Shown one piece after another: positions 41,738 through 48,297 of a DNA stretch of 48,297 nucleotides (its first letter is position 1; every line of letters starts with the position of its first letter). The notes under the pieces were generated by a model, which did not search any database, was not told the DNA's origin, and worked only from the letters and a program-made list of their open reading frames with translations. The position numbers and the translations under genes were made by a program. The stretch comes from Chitinophagaceae bacterium (lineage in GTDB: Bacteria > Bacteroidota > Bacteroidia > Chitinophagales > Chitinophagaceae), in NCBI GenBank assembly GCA_019247775.1, contig JAFBAN010000018.1, positions 1 through 48,297 on the forward strand, given 5' to 3'.

Positions 41738-43182
41738 ACGGGAACAATCCACATATTAACTATTCAAGGGAAGATATCCGGCGATACCTGCAAGGCGGAA
41801 TGTCGCCTGCCGAAATGCACGCGCTTGAAAAAGCCGCTCATGAAGATGCTTTTCTCGCCGATGCCATCGAAGGTTATCGCGAAGCAGACCCGCAGCATGC
41901 AGACCTCGATCTGGCTGAAGTACGCGCGGCCCTGCTGAACGAGAAAAAGGTTGACCCGGTAATACCTCCCGTATCTGCCAACCGTTGGTGGCGTGTAGCA
42001 GCAATACTGCTGGTCGTTATCAGCGCTTCGGTACTGGGTTGGTATGCGCTGCGGACAAAGCCAGCGGAAAATAATTTGTCGCGCACACCTGTTCCGAAAA
42101 AGGATTCAACTGTGCTGGCCTCTCAGCCGCATATGAGTACTACTGCACCGAGCCCGATGCCGGCGCCGAAAGACAAACGTGTTATCTCACCTGCAAGATC
42201 CAATTCCCGCACCAGCGCCGATATTGCAGACGTCAACGCCGAAACCGATGCCCGGCGCGATCGGCTGGCCACACATGACCAAGCTGCTCAACCAGCAAAG
42301 CCATCTCCCATCAATAGTCTGGTGCCCGGGAGCAACCAGGGCAGTATCACCGGCCTGGGAACACTAAGCAGTCTCAGCGTGAGCGGCAATATTGCTACCG
42401 GCAGCTTCAGCAACACATGGACTGCATCTAATCAGCCTGTAATTAGCAGATCAGACACCCTCACAAACCTGCAAGGATCTGTCAATGGCATCACGGCGAT
42501 GGCTAAACAGACAAAGCCTGTAGATGCAAAAGTATTTTATGGTAGTACTGAACAAATCTCGCGCGGTGCAGCAGCCACACCCGGAGGAACCAGTCGTGTT
42601 GACCCGCGTCTCCGCCTGTATACGGGTGTGGTGCTCGATTCGAATCGTGTTCCCATTCCATCGGCTACCCTCAGTTTCGAAAACCTGAAAGCAGGAACAA
42701 ATACCGATCAGAATGGGCGTTTTAGTTTTATAGCACCGGATTCTCTTCGCAATGTGACGGTAAATGCTGTCGGTTTCTCAAGCCGTGAAGTAGTGCTTGC
42801 TGCCAATACTCCCACACCCATCACGTTGCAGCCTTCACACCAGGCGCTCGAGGAAGTAGTGGTAACCGGTTACGGATCCAGGAAGAAGCCTCGCGGAGTC
42901 AGGGATGAGGAAAAAACAGATAGTATTGGACCGGCAGGGGGATGGAATGCCTTCCGTTCCTATCTCGCTTCAGGCCTCGGCATTATATCGAACGGAGAAC
43001 GCCGGCTCGAAGCAGAACTCAGCTTTAACGGAAAAGGCAAGGTTACCGGCGCATCCATATTGCGGACCTGGAATAACAGCCTCGATCCGCAAATAATTAC
43101 CCTGTTCAAAAACGGTCCGGTATGGCTGGGCGCTGGCGGCAAAGCTGCAAAAGGGAAGAAAAAAATCGCGCTGCTGCTCTGA
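41734..43182 (+). CDS. Membrane anti-sigma-like protein with TonB-box motif and TonB_C-like domain
   Basis: Protein of 482 residues, GTG start overlapping the sigma stop (GTGA). Parts in order: a cytoplasmic N-terminal region (1-70: SREDIRRYLQGGMSPAEMHALEKAA) of the kind seen on Bacteroidota anti-sigma factors, one membrane helix (87-105), a long Ser/Pro/Gly-rich periplasmic linker (110-290), a CarboxypepD_reg-like domain (293-372), EEVVVTGYGSRKKPR (about 373-387), and a C-terminal domain like TonB_C (about 395-482: AELSFNGKGKVTGASILRTWNNSLD). It is inferred to hold the sigma factor at the membrane and receive an envelope signal; the protein has not been characterised to my knowledge. Confidence 0.82.
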   Translation: MNGNNPHINYSREDIRRYLQGGMSPAEMHALEKAAHEDAFLADAIEGYREADPQHADLDLAEVRAALLNEKKVDPVIPPVSANRWWRVAAILLVVISASVLGWYALRTKPAENNLSRTPVPKKDSTVLASQPHMSTTAPSPMPAPKDKRVISPARSNSRTSADIADVNAETDARRDRLATHDQAAQPAKPSPINSLVPGSNQGSITGLGTLSSLSVSGNIATGSFSNTWTASNQPVISRSDTLTNLQGSVNGITAMAKQTKPVDAKVFYGSTEQISRGAAATPGGTSRVDPRLRLYTGVVLDSNRVPIPSATLSFENLKAGTNTDQNGRFSFIAPDSLRNVTVNAVGFSSREVVLAANTPTPITLQPSHQALEEVVVTGYGSRKKPRGVRDEEKTDSIGPAGGWNAFRSYLASGLGIISNGERRLEAELSFNGKGKVTGASILRTWNNSLDPQIITLFKNGPVWLGAGGKAAKGKKKIALLL

Positions 43183-43209
43183 GCAGTTCCCTACTGCGAC
43201 TAAATACCG

Positions 43210-43217
43210 TAGGTTTG
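43210..43217 (+). promoter_or_regulatory. Bacteroidetes -7 element TAGGTTTG
   Basis: Exact TAnnTTTG match, 22 nt before the DUF2911 gene. Confidence 0.6.
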
Positions 43218-43239
43218 TTTTCTAAACATTGAACGCAAT

Positions 43240-44082
43240 ATGAAAAAATTGTTTGTGCTCGCGGCCGCTTTCTGCAGCGCCGCCACTTTCGGACAGGTAC
43301 GCATGCCTGCACCCAGTCCTACCCAAACCATTACCCAGGCATTCGGGCTGGGCACCATCCAGCTTGTATACTCCCGTCCCAGCATTAAAGGCCGCAGCCT
43401 GTTCAAGGACAACAGCGACCTGGCCCCGCTGGGAAAATTATGGCGCACCGGCGCCAATGGCGCTACCCGGATCACTTTCAGCGATCGCGTGATGCTCGGC
43501 GGTAAACTGCTCGATACCGGTTCATATGCCATTTACACCAGGCCTGGCAAAGACTACTGGGATGTGATCCTGAACAAAGGCATCAATAACGGCGGCCTCG
43601 ATGGCTATAAGGAAAGCGAAGACGTGGTAAGCGTAAAAGTGAAAGCCGATAAGATCAGCAATGAAGTAGAAACTTTTACCATGCAGTTCGATAAAGTGCT
43701 GCCCGAAAGCTGCGAACTTCAATTGCTATGGGGCAATACCCTGGTACGGGTTCCGATGAGCGTGAACGTTAAAGACCGGATCCGTGCACAGGTGGAAAAA
43801 TCCCTGGCGGTTGAAAGTCCTGACCCCAACGTTTATGCAGCCGCTGCCACTTATTATTATGAGTGGGAGAAAGACCTCAACAAAGCACTGGTGAACATCA
43901 ACAAAGCCACACAGGCCAATCCTAAAGCATATTGGTTGTTCATGACGCAGGCCAGGATACAGAAAGACCTGGGCGATAAAGTTGCCGCCAAAGCCAGCGC
44001 CGAAAAATCCATCGCCCTCGCTACTGAGGCGAAGAATGATGATTATGTTCGGCAGGGAAATGATCTTATAAGAAAATTGTAG
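43240..44082 (+). CDS. DUF2911 exported protein with tetratricopeptide tail
   Basis: Protein of 280 residues with a signal peptide (MKKLFVLAAAFCSAATFGQ). DUF2911 occupies about 20-165: ITQAFGLGTIQLVYSRPSIKGRSLF, APLGKLWRTGANGATRITFS and GSYAIYTRPGKDYWDVILNK are its usual motifs. Residues 190-275 resemble tetratricopeptide repeats (AAATYYYEWEKDLNKALVNINKAT). The family is common in Bacteroidota and of unknown function. It has its own promoter and is followed by the second copy of the dispersed palindrome. Confidence 0.9.
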   Translation: MKKLFVLAAAFCSAATFGQVRMPAPSPTQTITQAFGLGTIQLVYSRPSIKGRSLFKDNSDLAPLGKLWRTGANGATRITFSDRVMLGGKLLDTGSYAIYTRPGKDYWDVILNKGINNGGLDGYKESEDVVSVKVKADKISNEVETFTMQFDKVLPESCELQLLWGNTLVRVPMSVNVKDRIRAQVEKSLAVESPDPNVYAAAATYYYEWEKDLNKALVNINKATQANPKAYWLFMTQARIQKDLGDKVAAKASAEKSIALATEAKNDDYVRQGNDLIRKL

Positions 44083-44111
44083 TACCGGACGGAAAACAGG
44101 AGAATAAAAAA

Positions 44112-44232
44112 TTCTCTGTGAACCTCCGTGCATTCTGTGACTCTGTGGTGAAATAAGACTGATGACTTTTGAGGTAACGGAGTCGCGGAGACTTTACCAC
44201 AGAGGTACAAAATGCACAGAGGTTCACAGAGT
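44112..44232. repeat. Dispersed palindromic element, copy 2 (CTCTGTG type)
   Basis: Inverted repeat of about 121 bp, left arm about 44112-44149, right arm 44197-44232. Arms and loop are related to 12992-13109: both loops share ACTGATG and CGCGGAGRCTTTACCACAGAGG. It lies between convergent genes, as copy 1 does. Confidence 0.85.
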
Positions 44233-44244
44233 CAAAAAATCGAC

Positions 44245-44275
44245 AAAAAAAGCCTTCGAGATGAAGGCTTTTTTT
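44245..44275. terminator. Bidirectional intrinsic terminator
   Basis: Stem AAAAAAAGCCTTC / GAAGGCTTTTTTT (44245-44257 with 44263-44275), 13 bp perfect, 5-nt loop. It lies between the convergent DUF2911 and alpha-oxoamine synthase genes, just beyond the dispersed palindrome. Confidence 0.85.
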
Positions 44276-44295
44276 ATAGTAGGATCAGGAGAAAT

Positions 44296-45555
44296 CTAGC
44301 TCGCTTCCGCCATGTCTGGGATTGATTCCACTTTATACGTTCCGGCGTCCAGCTTGGCCTTGGTTTCGCTGAAGGCTTTCAGGGTTTCTTCGATGTCTGC
44401 ATCGGTATGGGCCGCGGTCGGGATCAGGCGGTAAATGATATGTCCTTTGGGGATTACCGGATACACCACGATAGAGCAGAAAATATGGTAGTTTTCGCGC
44501 AGGTCCATGACCATTGCTGTCGCTTCTTCCACCCCGCCCGTCATATAAACCGGCGTAACCATAGTATTGGTATTGCCGATATCGAATCCTCTTTCTTTCA
44601 AACCCTTCTGCAGTTTGAGTGCATTGTACCAGAGTTTTTCTTTGAGTTCAGGCTGGGTCCTCAGCAATTCAAGCCGCTTCAGGTTACCGATCACGATCGG
44701 CATCGGCAGGCTTTTGGCGAAGATCTGTGAACGGATATTGTACCGGATAAAATCGATGATCGCTTTATCTCCCGCCATGAATGCCCCGATAGAGGCCATC
44801 GACTTGGCGAATGTGGAGAAATACAGATCGATCCCGTCCTGGCAGTCCTGCTCCTCTCCGGCGCCGGCGCCTGTTTTGCCAAGGGTTCCGAATCCATGCG
44901 CGTCATCTACCAGCAAACGGAATTCATATTTTTCTTTCAGTGCAATGATCTCTTTCAGTTTACCCTGGTCGCCCGCCATTCCGAATACGCCTTCAGTGAT
45001 CACCAGGATACCGCCGGTCTTCTGCTTCTCGATCAGCGCCGTGGCACGCTCCATCTGTTTGTCGAAATCTTCAAGGTCGTTGTGTTTGAAAACGTAACGG
45101 TGACCGGGATGCAGGCGCAGTCCATCAATAATGCATGCATGGCTTTCCGCATCGTAAACAATCACATCATGACGGCCGCAAACAGCATCGATGGCGCTCA
45201 TGATGCCCTGGTAACCGAAGTTCATGAGGATCGAATCTTCCTTGGATACGAATTCGGCCAGTTCTTTTTCGAGTTGCTCATGGTAATTGCTGTTCCCGCT
45301 CATCATACGCGCGCCCATAGGCAGGGCCAGGCCGAATTTCTGAGCGGCTTCGGCATCCGTTTTCCTGATCTCGGGGTGATTGGCCAGACCGAGATAGTTG
45401 TTCAGGCTCCAAACCACCATTTCCTTGCCGCGGAATTTCATACGGCTGCTGATCTCGCCCTCCAGTTTGGGGAATGCGAAATAGCCATGCGCGCGTTCGC
45501 GGTGCTGTCCAATCGGTCCATAACTCCTGAGTAACTTCTCGAAAATGTCTGCCAT
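44296..45555 (-). CDS. Alpha-oxoamine synthase (possible serine palmitoyltransferase)
   Basis: PLP enzyme of 419 residues in the family of 2-amino-3-ketobutyrate CoA ligase, KAPA synthase and serine palmitoyltransferase. PLP residues: His139 (DAESHACIIDG), Asp218/His220 (LLVDDAHGFGTLG) and Lys251 (YFSTFAKSMASIGAF). The STFAKS-type lysine motif resembles serine palmitoyltransferase more than KBL, and Chitinophagaceae make sphingolipids, but the product cannot be settled from sequence. A longer frame to 45627 has no family counterpart; ATG 45555 is chosen. Confidence 0.8.
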   Translation of the reverse strand: MADIFEKLLRSYGPIGQHRERAHGYFAFPKLEGEISSRMKFRGKEMVVWSLNNYLGLANHPEIRKTDAEAAQKFGLALPMGARMMSGNSNYHEQLEKELAEFVSKEDSILMNFGYQGIMSAIDAVCGRHDVIVYDAESHACIIDGLRLHPGHRYVFKHNDLEDFDKQMERATALIEKQKTGGILVITEGVFGMAGDQGKLKEIIALKEKYEFRLLVDDAHGFGTLGKTGAGAGEEQDCQDGIDLYFSTFAKSMASIGAFMAGDKAIIDFIRYNIRSQIFAKSLPMPIVIGNLKRLELLRTQPELKEKLWYNALKLQKGLKERGFDIGNTNTMVTPVYMTGGVEEATAMVMDLRENYHIFCSIVVYPVIPKGHIIYRLIPTAAHTDADIEETLKAFSETKAKLDAGTYKVESIPDMAEAS

Positions 45556-45695
45556 ATGATCAAATTGTGATTTATAGATGAAATTCGTCGGCAAAATTAA
45601 TCTTTTAGGCCCTAAAGGGCAAGCCAAAATATTCCAACCCTTATCTTCATGGTCTGATTCTCAGTTTTTTACCGGAGAATCCAAATGCACTGAAT

Positions 45696-47357
45696 ATGAA
45701 GAAAAGACCCATCCTGGCCATTCCGGCCATCTTTGCCGCCATTTCCGGCCTATTCGCCCAGAAAATGAACAGTTTGCCTGTAAATAGCCCCGTTTCGAAG
45801 CCCAAACTGGTGGTCGGCATCGTGATCGACCAGATGCGCTGGGATTATCTCTACCGTTTCCTGCCCCTTTTCAAAGCATCCGGCGGGTTCAAAAGAATGA
45901 TGGGTGAAGGATTTACCTGCGACAATACGCTGATCCCTTACACCCCCACCGTTACCGCCTGCGGTCATACCTGCGTATACACCGGCAGCGTGCCGGCCAT
46001 CCATGGCATTACGGGCAATGCCTGGTGGGATAACCTGCAAATGCGGTCCATTTACTGCAGTGAGGATAAAACCGTGAACGGCGTGGGAAGCCAGACCCTG
46101 GAAGATGGACAGATGAGCCCGAAAAACATGCTCGTGACTACGGTCTGCGATGAACTGCGTATGGCCACCAATTTTCAAAGTAAGGTGATTGGCATTGCGA
46201 TCAAGGACCGCGGCGCTATTTTACCAGCAGGGCATGCGGCCAATGCTGCGTACTGGTACGAAGCAAAGACCGGTAATTTTATCAGCAGCACCTGGTACAT
46301 GAATGAGCTGCCGGGCTGGGTGAAACAATTCAATAACCGTAAAGTGGTCGACTCATTATACCGGCTTGGCTGGAAACTGAATTCAGCCGCTGCCGAATAC
46401 GCAAGCTATGCCACCGAGGATCTGAAAGATTATGAAAGCCGTCCGCTGGGCCGCGATCTTACCGGTTTCCCGTACGACCTGACTGCTTTTGTGGGAAAGG
46501 ATTATGGCAAGATACCCAGCACGCCCTGGGGCAATACGCTTACTGTTGAAATGGCCAAAGCGGCCATCGCCGCCGAGCGCCTGGGCAAGGGAACGGCCAC
46601 CGATTTCCTCGCTGTGAGTTTTTCTTCGCCGGATTATATCGGTCATGCATTCGGGCCCAATTCGATGGAGCAGGTAGATGACTATATGCGTCTCGATGCC
46701 GAACTCGGGCGATTATTCGACTACCTCGATGCAACAGTCGGTAAAGGACAGTACACTGCTTTCCTTACCGCAGACCACGCCGTAATGCCTGTTCCCGGTT
46801 TTTTGAAAGAACATAAATTGCCCAATGGCCTGTATGACGATCCAGGTGTTCGGCGCGCGCTGAATGCAAAGCTCAAAGCGAAATTCGGACTGGATAATCT
46901 GATCGTAAGCACTTACAATTACCAGTTTACGCTGAACCACCCGCGGATCGATTCGGCCAAAGCGGATGAATGGAGCATCAGGCAGCTGATCCTCGATTCC
47001 CTGCGCAAAAATCCGGCGGTGGCGAACGCATTCAATACGGCGGATATGATGACCGTTCCGCTCAATAATACGATGAGGCAGATGTTGGCCAATGGCTTTT
47101 TCCCCTCGCGCAGCGGCGATATTCAATGCATATTAAAGCCTGGATATATCGAAGGCGGCGCCACAGGCACCACGCATGGCTCGCCGTATACCTATGATTC
47201 GCATATTCCGTTGTTATGGTATGGCTGGGGTATTAAGAAAGGGAAACTCAACCGCGAAACTTACATGACCGATATTGCGCCCACCGTTGCGGCCCTGCTC
47301 AATATCCAGATGCCGAGCGGCGCTGTGGGGAAAGTGATCGAGGAAGTGATGAAATAA
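45696..47357 (+). CDS. pafA: PafA-type alkaline phosphatase
   Basis: Exported metallo-phosphatase of 553 residues. Signal peptide ends near LFAQ (residue 22). Zinc and catalytic residues: Asp45 (VIDQMRWDY), the nucleophile Thr in YTPTVTACGH (82-91), and Lys170/Arg172 in IKDRGAILPAGH, the pair that replaces the Arg/Mg arrangement of E. coli PhoA in PafA enzymes. GTATDFLAVSFSSPDYIGHAFGP and AFLTADHAVMP supply further metal ligands. It releases phosphate from monoesters in the periplasm. Symbol by family resemblance. Confidence 0.88.
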   Translation: MKKRPILAIPAIFAAISGLFAQKMNSLPVNSPVSKPKLVVGIVIDQMRWDYLYRFLPLFKASGGFKRMMGEGFTCDNTLIPYTPTVTACGHTCVYTGSVPAIHGITGNAWWDNLQMRSIYCSEDKTVNGVGSQTLEDGQMSPKNMLVTTVCDELRMATNFQSKVIGIAIKDRGAILPAGHAANAAYWYEAKTGNFISSTWYMNELPGWVKQFNNRKVVDSLYRLGWKLNSAAAEYASYATEDLKDYESRPLGRDLTGFPYDLTAFVGKDYGKIPSTPWGNTLTVEMAKAAIAAERLGKGTATDFLAVSFSSPDYIGHAFGPNSMEQVDDYMRLDAELGRLFDYLDATVGKGQYTAFLTADHAVMPVPGFLKEHKLPNGLYDDPGVRRALNAKLKAKFGLDNLIVSTYNYQFTLNHPRIDSAKADEWSIRQLILDSLRKNPAVANAFNTADMMTVPLNNTMRQMLANGFFPSRSGDIQCILKPGYIEGGATGTTHGSPYTYDSHIPLLWYGWGIKKGKLNRETYMTDIAPTVAALLNIQMPSGAVGKVIEEVMK

Positions 47358-47401
47358 TGCTTTTTTCACTCATTATTAATGATCGTTCTGCCGGCCTCAA
47401 C

Positions 47402-47499
47402 AAAAGAAGAACGAAGTAAAAAAGGAAAAAAGAAGCATTTGTCAGCGTAGGTACAATGACCAACCGTTTCTTTATCTTTTTTTACTTTGGTTTCTTCTA
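47402..47499. repeat. Imperfect inverted repeat, AGAAGAAACCAAAGT type
   Basis: Left arm 47402-47437 (AGAAGAACGAAGTAAAAAAGG-like) and right arm 47465-47499 in opposite sense. The right arm encodes the last eight residues and the stop of the LprI-like gene on the minus strand. Confidence 0.65.
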
Positions 47500-47891
47500 T
47501 CTATCAATTTTTTTACACTGTCTGCAACGAATGCAGCCATATCGTCGAAACTGATCATCCGCATATCCCGTCCCCAACTCCCGTTGCGCAGGCTGTCGTT
47601 GTACGCCTTGTCAACCTGTTTGAAATATTGATCGCGCTTTTTTAGCCACTTCAATTGTTCTGCTTTCAATGCGCGTTGCTCAGCCGGCGTGAGCAAGCCG
47701 GAATACTGTGCGTATACCAGGTTAAGCAGACTGTCCATCTGCCGCAGATAATTATAAGTGCAGCGGGTCATATGCCTGCCACTGTCCAGGCAGCTCTGCT
47801 CGGTTGCACGCAGGCTATCTACCGTTTTGTGCGTTTGCGCAAAACCTGCACGCAGACCGCAACATAACGCGAACAGCAGAATGATCTTCAT
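47472..47891 (-). CDS. LprI/DUF1311-like exported protein
   Basis: Protein of 139 residues; signal peptide MKIILLFALCCGLRAGFAQ. The DUF1311/LprI N-terminal pattern follows: CLDSGRHMTRCTYNYLRQMDSLLNLVYAQYSGLLTPAEQRALKAEQLKWLKKRDQYF, with the two cysteines expected to form a disulfide. Relatives include a mycobacterial lysozyme inhibitor; the activity here is not known. The final residues RRNQSKKR are translated from the right arm of the repeat. An earlier in-frame Met at 47900 is less likely. Confidence 0.85.
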   Translation of the reverse strand: MKIILLFALCCGLRAGFAQTHKTVDSLRATEQSCLDSGRHMTRCTYNYLRQMDSLLNLVYAQYSGLLTPAEQRALKAEQLKWLKKRDQYFKQVDKAYNDSLRNGSWGRDMRMISFDDMAAFVADSVKKLIDRRNQSKKR

Positions 47892-48283
47892 CTTTTGCAT
47901 CTAACCGGATATTTTATTGCTCCATGGATCGGACTTACTTTGTCGTGGCGACGACAATGTACAAAAGCAGTGGCGAAATGCAAAGCGTTTGGATTCGATA
48001 GCGCTGATCCAGATTCCTGTTCCTTGCCCATTCGATCAACAGGTATATCAATGTTTGTTTCCCGTCAGCGCAAAAAAAATCCCAACACTGAATTGATGCG
48101 GCTGCGCGTATAATTTTCTTCCTTACCAAAATAGAAAGTGGAATTGAACTCCAAACAGCTGCGGAAAAATTACCACAAAAGAAGCTGCGTTTCTGTCCGA
48201 TCTCTGGTAATACCCACTACACCAGGGAGAAAATGCCTGGCAGGATTCTAGTATCTTTACTCCACTTAAGCAAATACCTGCGT
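47892..48283. other. Intergenic space without recognised gene
   Basis: About 390 nt between the LprI-like gene and the right edge. Short open frames on both strands show no signal peptide or recognisable motif. It contains the palindrome at 47940-47957 and, near the end, TATCTTTA (one mismatch from TAnnTTTG). Confidence 0.5.
47940..47957. promoter_or_regulatory. Palindrome TTGTCGT-GGCG-ACGACAA, possible operator
   Basis: Seven-base perfect inverted repeat with a 4-nt centre, 49 nt upstream of the LprI-like start. There is no T-tract, so a protein-binding site is more likely than a terminator. Confidence 0.35.
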
Positions 48284-48297
48284 GTGAAAAATACTTT
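48284..48297 (+). CDS. Possible start of a gene cut by the window edge
   Basis: GTG followed by AAA AAT ACT (VKNT), about 25 nt after TATCTTTA. Only four codons are visible, so this is a suggestion. Confidence 0.2.

Noticed and set aside
39145-43182. VVVTGYG motif taken as evidence of a SusC-type outer-membrane receptor
   Set aside because: Neither protein has the beta-barrel region; one is a vWA protein and the other a single-pass membrane protein.

Overview
The window reads as ordinary chromosome from a member of the Bacteroidota, most likely the Chitinophagaceae, at roughly 50% GC. The evidence is: perfect Bacteroidetes-type -7 promoter elements (TAnnTTTG) in front of several genes; few recognisable Shine-Dalgarno sequences; typical families such as DUF3078, DUF2911, PafA-like phosphatase, LptE-SecG clusters and the VVVTGYG motif of SusC-like proteins; and an ECF sigma factor with a Bacteroidota-style anti-sigma protein. 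No rRNA, tRNA, CRISPR array, prophage or insertion sequence was recognised. The genus cannot be fixed from what is visible.

Layout. 1-4019: end of an EamA transporter, a TSUP permease, a TonB-like protein and folC. 4023-8090 (minus strand): CAP lipoprotein, fructose-bisphosphatase, an unknown exported protein, an ABC ATPase, a DinB/YfiT protein and a NUDIX hydrolase, several of them tightly coupled. 8213-14073: aspartokinase, an L,D-transpeptidase, hpd (with a possible small leader ORF), purK and a DUF3078 protein. 14177-20796: envelope and tRNA block, miaB - sigma-54 activator - lptE - unknown - secG - terminator - mltG - YihY/BrkB protein. 20801-24543: two thioredoxin-like proteins, a TrmH-type methylase, a basic exported protein and a dipeptide epimerase. 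24712-29363: a large 4-alpha-glucanotransferase with starch-binding domains and a GMC oxidoreductase. 29547-37990: acyl-CoA carboxylase carboxyltransferase, PhzF, RNase HI, a DUF71 ATPase, manA, YraN, a GNAT and a YkgJ protein. 38143-43182: xerD, then a divergent signalling locus made of a vWA/YfbK protein facing an ECF sigma factor and its membrane-spanning anti-sigma partner. Both membrane-side proteins carry a carboxypeptidase-regulatory-like domain ending in the same VVVTGYG motif. 43240-48297: DUF2911 protein, an alpha-oxoamine synthase (possible serine palmitoyltransferase), a PafA-like phosphatase and an LprI-like protein.

The most striking signal is outside the genes. At least a dozen intergenic spaces hold short arrays of degenerate tandem units, mostly exactly 7 nt long, with a different unit family at different places (AGTYTGG, TTAGCYN, AATTAAT, AAGGAAC, ACGTCTC). 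Many are paired as inverted arms that would fold into long hairpins, one with 32 of 32 bp matched. The arrays stop at gene boundaries with great precision: stop codons of nine genes lie inside or at the edge of an array, two genes have C-terminal codons made from array sequence, and two genes start directly after the same compound array. A second, non-heptameric element of about 120 bp occurs twice, each time between convergent genes. I know of no described Bacteroidota element matching this pattern, but I cannot search for one.

The second candidate system is the ECF sigma / anti-sigma / vWA locus, in which parts of TonB-dependent transport (TonB-box-like motif, plug remnant, TonB C-terminal-like domain) appear on proteins that have no outer-membrane barrel.
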